DNA from: Ophiobolus disseminans | Lineage: Eukaryota > Ascomycota > Dothideomycetes > Pleosporales > Phaeosphaeriaceae | DNA length: 64,000 nt | Assembly (NCBI GenBank): GCA_010093685.1 | Contig: MU006216.1 | Location: forward strand, 1,005,065-1,069,064 | Reading direction: 5' to 3' | In this document: piece after piece, positions 53,954 to 64,000 of the stretch | How positions within the stretch are numbered: the first letter of the stretch is position 1 | How the letters are laid out: each line of letters opens with the position of its first letter | Program-made: the position numbers and the translations under genes | The notes under the pieces: model-generated | Told to the model about the DNA's origin: nothing | Database searches by the model: none | Seen by the model: only the letters and a program-made list of their open reading frames with translations

Positions 53954-56900
53954 CCTCGTCTCGGGCCGTCGCACGCCCGAACCATGGGCAGCAGGAAGCA
54001 CAGGAGTCTGTTGCGGAGACGCCGCCGCCGTGGACGGCGAGTGCTGAGTCACAGGCGATATCTGCTGCAACGGGGGAGAGGGCTGTTGTAGTGGCGGCAA
54101 TTGATACGCGCGCCCATGTGGTGCTGCAGTCAGCCGCGGTGCGCTGCTCTCTCCGGCTGTTGGACCTCGAGATAGCGCACCGGCAGCCCACAGGTTCGGA
54201 TGGGGTTGAATGTTGGCGACGTGCTCAGATCGTATCGCAGTGTCTCAGATGGTGCGCTGCACCGGTTGCATGCTGCGCGTCTTCGTCCACAGACCGTCGT
54301 TCGGCGTGATGCCTGAGATGCGGGCCGGCGAGGCTCGGGCGGGTGTCTTCGAGCCGAAACTCGTGCGGGACGTAAACTCCTGGGCTCCTGGGCGGTTGAT
54401 GATCCACACAGCGCAGCGGGTGCCTTCTGTCGTCGTCTTGTCCTATCAAGAGTGGCCTGCAGTCTCCCGGTATCGAATACGTGCGATCACACTGTCGCTA
54501 TGGCCTCGAGGTTCTCGAATGCTCTGCGGGCACACGGCTATTAACGTCGATGCCTCCTCCCGACGGCCGATAAACTTGGCGCTAACGGTGAGCCCTTGCA
54601 GCATCACATCCATATAAGCGACTGTGGGCGGGCTCTTCTATGCAAGACTACAAGTCGCCGCAATGCCCCTCGCCGCGTCAGGCGCCTTGTCTGCGCGGAC
54701 TCGGACCAGAACCTGGAGCCTCTGCCTTATCAAAAGAACAACGCCGATCTCGACAGCAGTATCGACTAGCAAAAGATTCGCCGTCGAAAATCTCTCCAAA
54801 CGTCCGGGCCGGACAGTGCAGATACCTTTCCTTGAAGTCACCAGACTTTTCAGCCTCTTAGCTGTGAGCTGTCGCGCCCGATCAGTGCTGACACGTGGGC
54901 TGGAAACAACTTGAACATGCAGAGCAGGGTAACGCAACCCCAAGAGCGGACCCGGTCGCAGCGTCTGACCCATTCTAGTTGCGCTTTGGCCACCAGAAGA
55001 CGTTTTATCGGTTCACATGGAGAGTCCGACACTGACATCGTCCTTCTCCAATAACTCGCATCTTGCGCGTATATCCCATCTTCCGGGGTCTGCGCCTAGA
55101 GCGGGCGACTTGGCAAATTCTGCATCTGTCCCGGTACTCGATCGGGGTGATTCTGCAGACTGCTTCGCCCCGCAGAAAGAGCATGGATTCGATGGCGTAG
55201 CATCAGCTCATGTAGCGTGTTGTGAGACCTGAATCCAAGAGACGGGATGCCTGCGGGGTTTAAGTTGGGTAATAATGTTGGACCATTCCCGATCCATCAG
55301 AACAGCCGACCATATGCACAAAAGTCCGCTTTGGGAAGTGAGTGGCACAGTTCATCAAGCCCTGTCGATAGTTGAGGGTAAGTAAATCCTGACGAGTCGG
55401 CAGTTTCACCGTTTTTAGCATCCTTGTGGGCCTGCAAATCGTTTAGCGCTTATCTGGACCAAATATTAACTGGTGTAAATTACTGACGGAGGAAACGGGT
55501 GCAACCATCCGATTCTTTGACTTGATCGTGCTGCGGTCTGTAGTTGTAAGAATATGGACTCAGTGCGATTACCACGACACCATGGATCGTCGTAGACAGC
55601 TTCGGCGTCGAAAGAACTTTCTCTGTATCAACCAGTGTATCACAAGACCTGCAGGGCTCGCATCGCACCGTGTGGGTGGTTGGCGTCCACGGACATTTCT
55701 CTCTACACTCTCTTCGAAGTAAAGAATGGAAGGTGTCAATCAGGTTCTCATTCTAGGAGCCCCATGCCATGATGTGTCTCCCGATGCCCTTCTATCTTGA
55801 CTCGAATGTTGTTCGACAGAAAGGTACACGCTTCTACAGACCTAGCCATGGATAGACGTTTTTGATGAAATCATAGTCGCCATTGGGAAGTATCCTACTT
55901 GGGCCGTAGACCTCACCATAACATTTTTCCAGAGCCGTTTGGCGTCATCCAGATGCATATGAATTTTCACATCGAGAGTCATCGAGAGTCATCGAGAGTC
56001 CTCGACAAGTGCCATCACTCGGACGAAGTTTTTGAAATATGACTTTCGTCACTTGATCCCAACTCAACAATATTGTCAACACACCACTAGGGCAATCAGT
56101 GATTTTTGAGCTCACAAAGCAGCCACCACTAGTGCCGCCATTCCAGTCCATGGAACTTCCCTGAAAGAACTTCACCAAACGAAACCCGGGTACCTTACCA
56201 GACAGATAAGCCAATAATCTCTCTCTGGATTTTCCCCCGACTATACGGCCCGTCGTCCCTAACAAGATAACGAGACAAATAAGCGGTTTCTTCGAAGCTT
56301 CCTCGAGTGGTATCGAAGCGTCCATTGGTATTGATAGTCTGATGCAATATCCCAACGACAGCTAATGAGCCGCTAGCGCAATGCATCTCCAATAATTCGC
56401 AACGTCCGAGGAGTGATAATGCACTTATGGTAGTAGGCTGCGTGGCAGCAGTTGCAAAAAGTATTACCAAGCGTTGAATCGCACGCGCACTCATTACGAA
56501 TCTTATGACGCGGATGGATTCGCGTAACAAAACAGCTTGATAGGCGCATGAAGTTTACACCTTTTGCACGAAGGCCTCACGTGTCTTGGCTAACATAGTG
56601 GCTGAATAGATCTGCGTGATCTGGAGGTGTGAGATGCTTGAACCCAGGCGGCGGCGCTGCTGCGTTGTTTCATGCGCGGAGTTGGCCTGAGGAGCGGCCA
56701 CCGGTGTGCATTTTGTGATTCATGTCCGCAGATCTCGGTACCACAGATGAATCTGTTGTCTCACCAGGTGTCGGCTGGCAGTGTGAGACTCACGTCAGAG
56801 GTCACTTGTCGTGCAGTGTTATCGTGATCGGTGAACGATGGCGAATCCGACGCCAGGCGCCCATTCCGGTATGAATTAGCGCAACTGGTGACGGCATGAC

Positions 56901-57820
56901 CGAAGGTATAGCAAACAATCTGCAGGAGGCCACGACGAGATAGGCCCAGCTTTGGTCGAGGAATATCTGGTTGAGGTTTGAGTTTGGAGTGAATAGCTCG
57001 AGTGGCACGATACAGAGGTCCTTTGGTGCTTAGCGTGCCAAGGCTTGGGCATTGGCAGGAAAACGCCATCCTCGCCTTACCACGCGCAACCACCTGACGC
57101 ATCTGCAGTCAGACTGAAATTTCACATATCTTGGGCTTCCTGTAGCAAAATGTTCCAATGCGAGAGCGTGATGACTCGCGAGAACAAAAATTTGATTATA
57201 TCATAGCTGCCCAGGTGACCTCCACCTAGGCAGAATTTACAAAGCGGCGGACCAACCACGACACTGGTAAGACGATACGACTTTGGGAGGTCATAGTAAA
57301 ACCCCGGATGTATTCGGTGTACTCTACCTCGCTATACAAACCCTCATCACTTTCTAGGCCCTCGATTTCAAGCTTTTGAACGAGACACGCAGGTGGACGG
57401 CCGACAGGTACTTGTGCGTTTCTACCTATAAGCAGGACGAGTTCTACCTACTAGGGACTTAGACTTCGCTTCACGACGACTCATACAGGCTGGGCTCGCT
57501 TGGCAGAGCTGATATTCTTGACCGTATTTGCTCCCGAGGTTGTCATCTTACCAACCGCTTGAACTTGGTAGATCACCACAAACCTAGGTACTCGTAGGCA
57601 TTGAGAGTTTTATTCTGCTTTCACCTTCAACAAATTAGACAGAAACATAAAGCGCCAGATGACGAAGTCTACGCGATTCACAGAGATATGCCAAAGCGCT
57701 GGACCTTCATGAACAACGCCCACCCATCACCTAAATTTCGCATAAGGCGTTTGTTTCTCGTCATTTCAGTCTTCAACCATCACCACTTCAACCCCATTAG
57801 CCTCAAGTAAGCTGTCAACC
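53954..57820. other. Gene-poor region
   Basis: About 3.9 kb with no gene I can support. The first 300 bases probably hold missing 5' sequence of the zinc-cluster regulator. Two overlapping minus-strand frames at 55945-56355 and 56195-56530 look weakly protein-like and could be a small intron-bearing or broken gene; no clean splice joins them. Composition is not AT-rich, so strong RIP decay is unlikely. TACCTA/CCTAGG-type strings cluster near 57220-57600. Confidence 0.45.
55971..56000. repeat. 10-bp tandem repeat, three perfect copies
   Basis: Unit ATCGAGAGTC repeated at 55971, 55981 and 55991, followed by a degenerate partial copy. It lies in the gene-poor region with no clear role. Confidence 0.85.
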
Positions 57821-58568
57821 ATGTCCTCCAAGACCACAAACCCTCCTCCCTCGGCTACGGTGTCTCTCAGCCTCCTCGAGTGTCTTCCCACGGAGGTCCG
57901 CCACATGATTTGCGGTCTTCTCGGCTTCCCAGTCGGTATCTAAATGCGGGTAGATTGTCCCGGACCACCGACCTGCACCGATAAGGCACATGTCATCTTT
58001 CATGAGGATGCAAAGTGGCCCATGACGTGGCATGCTTCTCCAGGACACTTCCAGATCCGCAAGAAAGTCGAAAAGATAGCAGTTCGGACTCGAGGCAAAG
58101 GTCACACGAGGTTGAGCGTACGGGTCAAATTTTGGATGGGAGATGGAGTGGTAAGTTTCCTTCGACTCGGAGTTGTGATATGACTGTACTAATGAACAGC
58201 AAATGATCGCTAATCAGAGCATCGACGACAGCTTGCTCGGAGTCAACAAAGCCATACGTAATGAGCTGCGATCTCTGCTCTTCTGCAACATACACTCGAG
58301 TATTCGCTAGACATGACACTGCAACTTTCCGCATTCTTCTACATCACCCGCCTCACTGTCCTCGGCCCCAAATCCCCCATGCTCCACCTTAGAGACACAC
58401 CAGCAATCCAACATGTAATAGCCGCTATTATGCGCAGACGGGAACGCGGGTGAAACTCCTTGTGGCGCCTGTAGACACTTGTCACGAAGTCATTGCGGCG
58501 TGCACTGATGTCGAGGAACCGAAGGTTATGTGGTACAACAGTATTGGAGAGAACATGGCAAGATGAAT
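57821..58568 (+). pseudogene. 2EXR/F-box-like pseudogene
   Basis: The ATG at 57821 opens a frame with SLLECLPTEVRHMICGLLGF, the start of a 2EXR domain. The frame meets TAA at 57941-57943, yet the same frame continues sensibly after it. A standard intron (58151-58199, gtaagt...gaacag with TACTAAT) leads to a segment with the downstream family signature (LLGVNKAIRNELRSLLFCNI). Two further frame changes follow, near 58300 and 58455, before a recognisable tail ending at about 58568. Three lesions in 750 bases argue for decay. An intron over the first stop is possible, but the bases inside it read as coding. Confidence 0.6.
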
Positions 58569-58767
58569 AAATATTTGTGCTTGGGGTCTTGGAAGGGGGC
58601 GAGGTTGTATATGAAGCTTCTTGTGAATGATGCGTTTATCGTTGAGGTACTGTGAAATGGTTGTAGAATTTCAAGTGACCTTGAGACAGGATAACTTGCA
58701 CGATACGGGAAGTAGATTTCAATCATGTGAAGCGAGATCTAAAGACCTCCATCAGCTTTCTGGGCTG

Positions 58768-60123
58768 CTATGCTACATGATTGGTGACCTCGACGAACTT
58801 CTCCCACTGCCTGTAAGCCTCGCCACTCTCAACAGCCCACTTCGCTCTTCTGACACCCTCTTTCCAGCGCCCACCTCCAGGTCCGACTTCCTTGATGACT
58901 TTTCCATCATCTCCGTGTCCCATTTCGCTCGTATCTGCGTCGCAGATACCACTCACTACGAAAAGTGCCGCAGTGTTAAGGTACACGAAGTGCAGAATTG
59001 GGTCATCAAGTGGAACCTTTCCTTGCAAGATATCCATCAAGATCTCCGCGTTCCTTTCCGGCGACTGGCCTGGAGATACTTCGGATAGCGGATGTGTTGG
59101 GAGGCCGAAATCCTCCGGTGTTATGGTAAAGTAATTGATATCGACTTTGCCTGTTGATTCATTCTCAACTAGACGCCAGCAGTGGGTTGGTCCAGCGCAG
59201 GAAAGTTCGTCCAGTTCCTCATCGCCACAGATGACCAGGCCTTTCCGACATCCAGATTGCCTCAGTGATTCAGCAAAGTCGGGTCCAATCTCTTTCCTCG
59301 CGACACCGAGTACACGTGCTTCAATTAGATCATGCAGTGGATTCGCCAGTGGTCCAAGCAGGTTGAAGATCGTGCGCCAACCGAGCTGCCGTCTGATACT
59401 GGCAGCGTGCCGTGCTCCGGGATGGAAGATTGGGGCGAAGAGAAAGGCGTAGTTAGTGTTACGGTAGATCTCAAGGATGGTCGACGGGGCGATAGCGGTG
59501 ATGACTGGTGGCTTGGGGGGTGCGCATGACAGCAAGTCTGCGGAGCCGGAACGTGAAGTCGAAGCTTTGTTGCCGTGTTTTGCGATCATGAGAAGAGATG
59601 AGGCAAGAATGGATGAGGTTGTGCTGATGTTGAAGGTGTTGTGGGAGTCGCCGCCTGTGCCAACTATGTCGCACTGTAAAGGTCAGTATTGTCACTGCAT
59701 AGATTGGGACATGTAGGCTATGTGAAAGTCTAATGCTGTTTCAGGCTTCTCAGATCGCGAGTTTTGTGCAGACTTTACATGATGGTGGAATGCACATACC
59801 AAACCACCGTTGTAAGCACCCTCTTTCCTTCCCCGCTCTTTCAGTAGTCGCTCAAGTCCTTGGACATCAATACCGGTCGCAAAATCTCGCATAGCTTTTG
59901 AGCACTTCGCAAGGACGTCTGCTTGCCTATCTTGGTCTGTAAAGTGGAGACATGTCAACAAAGCTCCTGTTTGAACTTCGGACAAGCTGTTGGTGAAGAT
60001 CAGGGCAAGTGCTGCGGCGATTTCGTTGGCATCTGGTTTTGTTTCCGGCGATTCGTGCCAGAGTCGTTTGAGAAGGGGAGTAATGGATGTCTTGACATCT
60101 TCATCGCCCGCAGCTGTTGCCAT
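58768..60123 (-). CDS. TRP4: Anthranilate phosphoribosyltransferase
   Basis: Exons 60123-59800 and 59673-58768 (126-nt intron, gtatgt...tttacag) give 409 residues. The enzyme joins anthranilate to PRPP in the second step of tryptophan synthesis. The N-terminal helical region is ITPLLKRLWHESPETKPDAN onward. The PRPP-binding motif GTGGDSHNTFNIST falls right after the splice, near residue 113. KHGNKASTSRSGSADLL and the FNLLGPLANPL segment complete the active site. The fungal protein is a separate polypeptide, as in yeast Trp4, longer than bacterial TrpD through C-terminal inserts. A Gcn4/CpcA-type site lies upstream. Confidence 0.93.
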
Positions 60124-60530
60124 TACGATAAAGTTTCCGAAGCGGTGCCGCGCCCTGAGAGTACGGAGAACTGGTGGGGTAAGAGGTCGAATGTGGTGCA
60201 GCAGAAGGTACAGCTTGATCTTACAGCTAGAAGAACTTCGAGGATTGACAAGATTTCTTATATAAAGTACTTGACAAAGACAACACGCTGAGTCACTACC
60301 TCTATTTACGTGGCGCAATCAAGTCCGCAATTGGGGCTGAATTGACAGGGTCCCACTAGCACCGTAGTGGTTAGCGCCAATCACTCGGCAAATCGTTTCG
60401 CCGCTCGCTCCTAGTCGCATTTTTGCGAACGACTCATGCACATGCGCCCGATTTTCAAGGTCATGACGGGTCAGAGTTTCTTCTCTGACGGACCTTGCAG
60501 CCATACTCTCCGCGATACCGACGACATCAA
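60124..60530. other. Divergent promoter of TRP4 and MAK21
   Basis: 407 bases between divergent start codons. A minus-strand TATA-like element and a TGAGTCA site are annotated within it. No further gene is seen. Confidence 0.6.
60259..60295 (-). promoter_or_regulatory. TATA element and Gcn4/CpcA-type site of TRP4
   Basis: Read on the minus strand, TGACTCA (plus-strand TGAGTCA, 60289-60295) lies about 25 bp upstream of TATATAA (60259-60265), which is about 135 bp from the TRP4 ATG. This order is typical of general-control amino acid genes. A seven-base match alone would be expected several times in 64 kb by chance; the position is what makes it credible. Confidence 0.55.
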
Positions 60531-63237
60531 ATGGGGAAGAAGAGGACCCATGCCGAGACCAAAGATGGCTTTACGAAGCCGTCGCCGGAGAAGAATCGGA
60601 CGGGCGTGAAAAGCGATAGGAAGGACAAGGACAAGCGCAAGAACGGCGAGCACAAGGCACGATCTGCACTGGTATGTATACATGCTGTGCGATTCCACCA
60701 GATGGGCGTGCTGATGCGCCATTTAGTCGTTCAAACCGCAGCCGGAATGGCACACAGTCGAGCTCCCACAGCTCCCCGCCGTCGACAACCCCACGATACC
60801 CGCCCGCTATGTCATCGACGCGATCCACGAATACGCAGAACAGCTCCTGCAAGCCGAGGCGACCGAGTATGCAGCGACGCACATGTCCAAGGACGCGTCC
60901 CACAAGTTCATGTCGTCGATCATGAATGCTGGTACGATGGAGGACAAGGTGTCTGCGCTGACCCTTTTGGTCCAGGAGTCGCCGCTGCACACCATGAAGG
61001 CCTTCGACCAGCTGCTGGGCCTGTCGAAGAAGAAAAGCAGGAATGCAGCAATGATGGCTCTGGCGGCGCTCAAAGATCTCCTAGGACAGGGTGTCGTGCT
61101 TCCTCCAGACAGAAAATTGAAGGCTTTTGCGCGGCAGCCAGGTCTACTTTCGGCGATGCAAGGCAAGGGCGCACAGTGGAAGGCCGGCGAGAAGCTTCCG
61201 GGCGAGCTGCAGAAGATTCACTTAATCGCATGGGCGTATGAGGATTGGCTGAAGAAGCAGTACTTCGAGATGCTCAAGATTCTGGAAACTTGGTCCAACG
61301 ACGAAGTCGACTATTCGCGCAACCGAGCGGTGAACTTCGTTTGGGAGCTGTTGAAAGAGAAGCCAGAGCAGGAGGAGAATCTGCTACGCCTGCTCATCAA
61401 CAAGCTTGGAGACAAGGAGAAGAAGGTTGCATCGCGCGCCTCATATCTGCTGCTCCAGCTGCAGATCACGCACCCAGCGATGAAGAGCGTCGTCATCAAC
61501 TCCATCGAGTCGGACCTCCTCTTTCGTCCGAACCAGAGCGGGACCGCAAAATACTACGCAGTGATCACGCTCAACCAATGTGTCCTGAGTGTGAAGGAGC
61601 ACGAGGTCGCAAACAAGCTTCTGGACATCTACTTCACTCTCTTCTTGGGTCTTTTGAAGAAACAGAAGGAGCATGAAAAGGAAGAAAAACGTGTCAACAA
61701 GCATGGGCACTTACAAGGTGGCGGAGGTCAGCCTGGCAAAATGGCAAAGAAGAAGGCCGAAAAGGAAGCTACCCGCGCCTTCATGGTCGAGGACGAGTCG
61801 AGAGAGAAGCTCATCTCCGCTATCCTGACGGGTGTCAATCGCGCCTTTCCTTTCGCCAAGACAGACGACGCCAAGTTCGAGGAGAAGCTAAACACTCTCT
61901 ATGAAGTGACGCACTCTTCCAATTTCAACACTAGCATCCAGGCCATGACGCTCATTCAGCAAATATCTGCCTCGAAGCACTACTCCGCCGATCGTTTCTA
62001 CCGGACACTCTACGAATCTCTTCTGGACCCACGACTAATCTCGACTTCGAAACACATCATGTTTTTGAATCTTCTGTACCGAGCGTTGAAGGCCGACGTC
62101 AGCATCAAGCGCGTCAAAGCCTTCGTCAAGCGCTTACTCCAGATCATCCATCTACACGAGCCTCCTTTCATCTGTGGTGTCTTATATCTGATTAACGAGC
62201 TCATTACAACCTTTCCTACAATCTCGACGATGATCTCCACCCCAGAAGACAACGCCGACGACAGTGGGGAGGAACATTATGAAGATGTTAACGAGGATGC
62301 TGAGCCCAAGACAAACGGAGAAAGGCCGGCGAAGTTGCCCAGCTATGATGCTCGGAAACGAGATCCGGAGCACGCGCAAGCGGATCTCTCATGTCTGTGG
62401 GAACTGCTACCACTGCAAGCCCATTATCATCCTTCCGTCCACGTCTTGGCTTCCAAGATTGTCAACCAGGAGCTCATCAAGGAGAAGCCCGATCCGACAA
62501 TCTATACCCTTATGAACTTCCTCGACAAGTTCTCCTTCCGCAACGCTAAAACAAAGTCACAGGCTACCCATGGCACCTCCATTATGCAGCCTATGTCTGG
62601 AACCTCGAAGGCGGCAGACTATCTCATCACAGCGCGCGATGGCGACCGTACGAATGATCCGCTCAACTCGGAGCAGTTCTGGCGTAGAAAGGTCGATGAC
62701 GTTCGTGTTGATGAAGTGTTCTTCCACACCTATTTCGAGAAGGCGGGCAAAGCGAAGCAGGCGGACAAGAAGGCGAAGAAGAGCAAGAAGGTGGATAATG
62801 AAGACGAGAGTGGCGAAGACGAGATCTGGCAGGCGCTTGTCAAGAGTCGACCAGATGTTGAAGGCGATGGCGGAGACGATGAAGACTTCAGCGATCTCGA
62901 CATGGAAGACATGATGAGCGACGACGAAGACGGCGGTGTAGGTTTGGGTGAGGGCGTTGAGCTCAACCTCGGCAGTGATGATGAAGAAGCTGGTACTGCC
63001 GCTCAGGGCGATGATGACGACGAAGACGACTTTGAAAATTTCGACCTGGATGATGAGGACGGCTTCATGGACGATGAGGACGAAGTTGCAGTCGATCTTG
63101 ACGTGGATGACGATACAGACGTCGACGCGGACAAGAAGGACGACAAGAAGAGCAAGAAGAGGAAGCTCAAGCACCTTCCTACTTTCGCGTCTGTGGAGGA
63201 CTACGCGAAGCTCATCGGCGACGACGACAGCGTGTAA
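60531..63237 (+). CDS. MAK21: Ribosome biogenesis protein MAK21/NOC1 (CBF domain)
   Basis: Exons 60531-60671 and 60727-63237 (55-nt intron, gtatgt...catttag) give 883 residues. Noc1/Mak21 works with Noc2 in the nucleolus on early 60S pre-ribosomes. The basic first exon (KSDRKDKDKRKNGEHKARSA) looks like a nuclear or nucleolar signal. Family segments include MSKDASHKFMSSIMNAGTME, SALTLLVQESPLHTMKAFDQ, the helical repeats LLRLLINKLGDKEKKVASRA, and the CBF domain with KHIMFLNLLYRALKADVSIK and FICGVLYLINELI. A long acidic C-terminal tail (Asp/Glu clusters from about 720 to 860) ends with KKSKKRKLKHLPTFASVEDY, a known family finish. It is somewhat shorter than the yeast protein. Confidence 0.93.
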
Positions 63238-64000
63238 GTTGAGTCACCGGGACGTTGGCGCATACGTAGATGCGCACTTCAGCGAATACATCTCTTCGAA
63301 CCCTTCCATTGTAGATACCCAGAACTTTGTAATTGCATGACCACGCATATATACAACCGTCTGTCTATCGTTGTGAGATGATGCCAAGGCCGTGATCATG
63401 GAGACGCATTCCAGGAGCACGCAACAGAGAACATCTCATCATGGCAAATATCTTGCCTGCCCCTACCGGCGTCTCGTGCTGGGTGAGATTGTTAGAGTGC
63501 AGTGCAGGCGCAGAAGGCGAGGGAATGTTTGGCGGTGGGATTAAGCCTTGGGCATCCGCGTCATGTTGCACATGGTTAGGGAACGGCCCAATCATGCCAC
63601 TTGAGGGAAGATCACCTGGGCGTCAACAAAGATAACAAAAATCAACACACGTGATGAATTGAGGATATCGGGAGAGCTGATCGAGCGAGCACGTCGAATC
63701 ACTAGGGTGTGCAGATACTGGTGTGCGTTTGGCAGCTGTGGGCAGCCCCGCCGCCTGATTCCCCCACTAGATCACCACACGGACAAGCGCTTTGCGCTCC
63801 GTCATAACTCCTGTCCTCGCCCACCACGACGCCCACGGAAGCCCACGACAGCCCCTACTCACGGCGGCGCTCTAACCACACCTGCCTGGCGCCTCTGCAC
63901 CAACAGACAGGGAGACAGTGGGGCACCCGCTCAGCCACCCTCGTGCGCAGAGCTAAATCGCACCTCGCTAGCTTTTGACGCCATCACGCTTCCCAGCGCC
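63238..64000. other. 3' flank and intergenic region to the window end
   Basis: 763 bases with no supported gene. A minus-strand frame at 63365-63595 lacks any domain. CCCC-rich sequence near the end may belong to the promoter of the next gene. Confidence 0.45.

Noticed and set aside
53954..57820. Gene-poor stretch as a RIP-mutated transposon
   Set aside because: Base composition is not AT-rich, and no terminal repeats or transposase fragments are visible.
60345..60410. TAGCACCGTAGTGGTTAGCGC, resembling a tRNA D-arm
   Set aside because: No anticodon arm or B box follows at the right distance.

Overview
This window is nuclear DNA from a filamentous ascomycete, most likely a Dothideomycete. 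That placement is inferred from gene families and gene structure; no marker gene fixes it. Genes lie on both strands and carry short introns (about 44-92 nt), nearly all GT-AG with CTAAC/CTAAT-like branch points. No rRNA, convincing tRNA, CRISPR array, insertion sequence or intact transposon is visible. Where the first in-frame codon is not ATG, I moved the start to the first plausible ATG.

Layout. 0-11 kb: a partial hypothetical membrane protein, a DUF3605 protein, a secreted GH105 pectin enzyme, a small Cys-rich probably GPI-anchored protein, a four-domain NRPS-like reductase (A-T-R-SDR; NPS10 / glycine betaine reductase type) and a SLATT-like two-helix membrane protein with a repetitive coiled coil. 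11-19.5 kb: a secreted unknown with a probable GC-AG intron, a 2EXR/F-box-like protein, and the divergent MCH1 and RRP42 pair. 19.8-25 kb: a cluster of five small single-exon F-box paralogues. 25-32 kb: an HRI-type eIF2alpha kinase, a nuclear-looking unknown and an eight-exon amino acid permease. 33.7-38.1 kb: two divergent genes sharing a His-rich module across a 1.5 kb intergenic region. 38.3-43.4 kb: a cyclic phosphodiesterase (CPD1), a patatin-like protein lacking both catalytic residues, and a double 2EXR protein. 44.5-54 kb: a broken DUF3176 gene, a six-exon GH35 beta-galactosidase and a Zn2Cys6 regulator. 54-57.8 kb is gene-poor. 57.8-63.2 kb: a decayed 2EXR gene, TRP4 with a Gcn4/CpcA-type promoter site, and MAK21/NOC1.

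How they may work together. GH105 and GH35 are secreted plant-polysaccharide enzymes, and the Zn2Cys6 regulator lies just upstream of GH35 on the same strand. The eIF2alpha kinase and TRP4 belong to the two ends of general amino acid control. MAK21 and RRP42 serve ribosome biogenesis and RNA processing. Most other neighbours look unrelated. The most unusual items are the F-box cluster, the catalytically dead patatin protein, the divergent His-rich pair and the SLATT-like protein.
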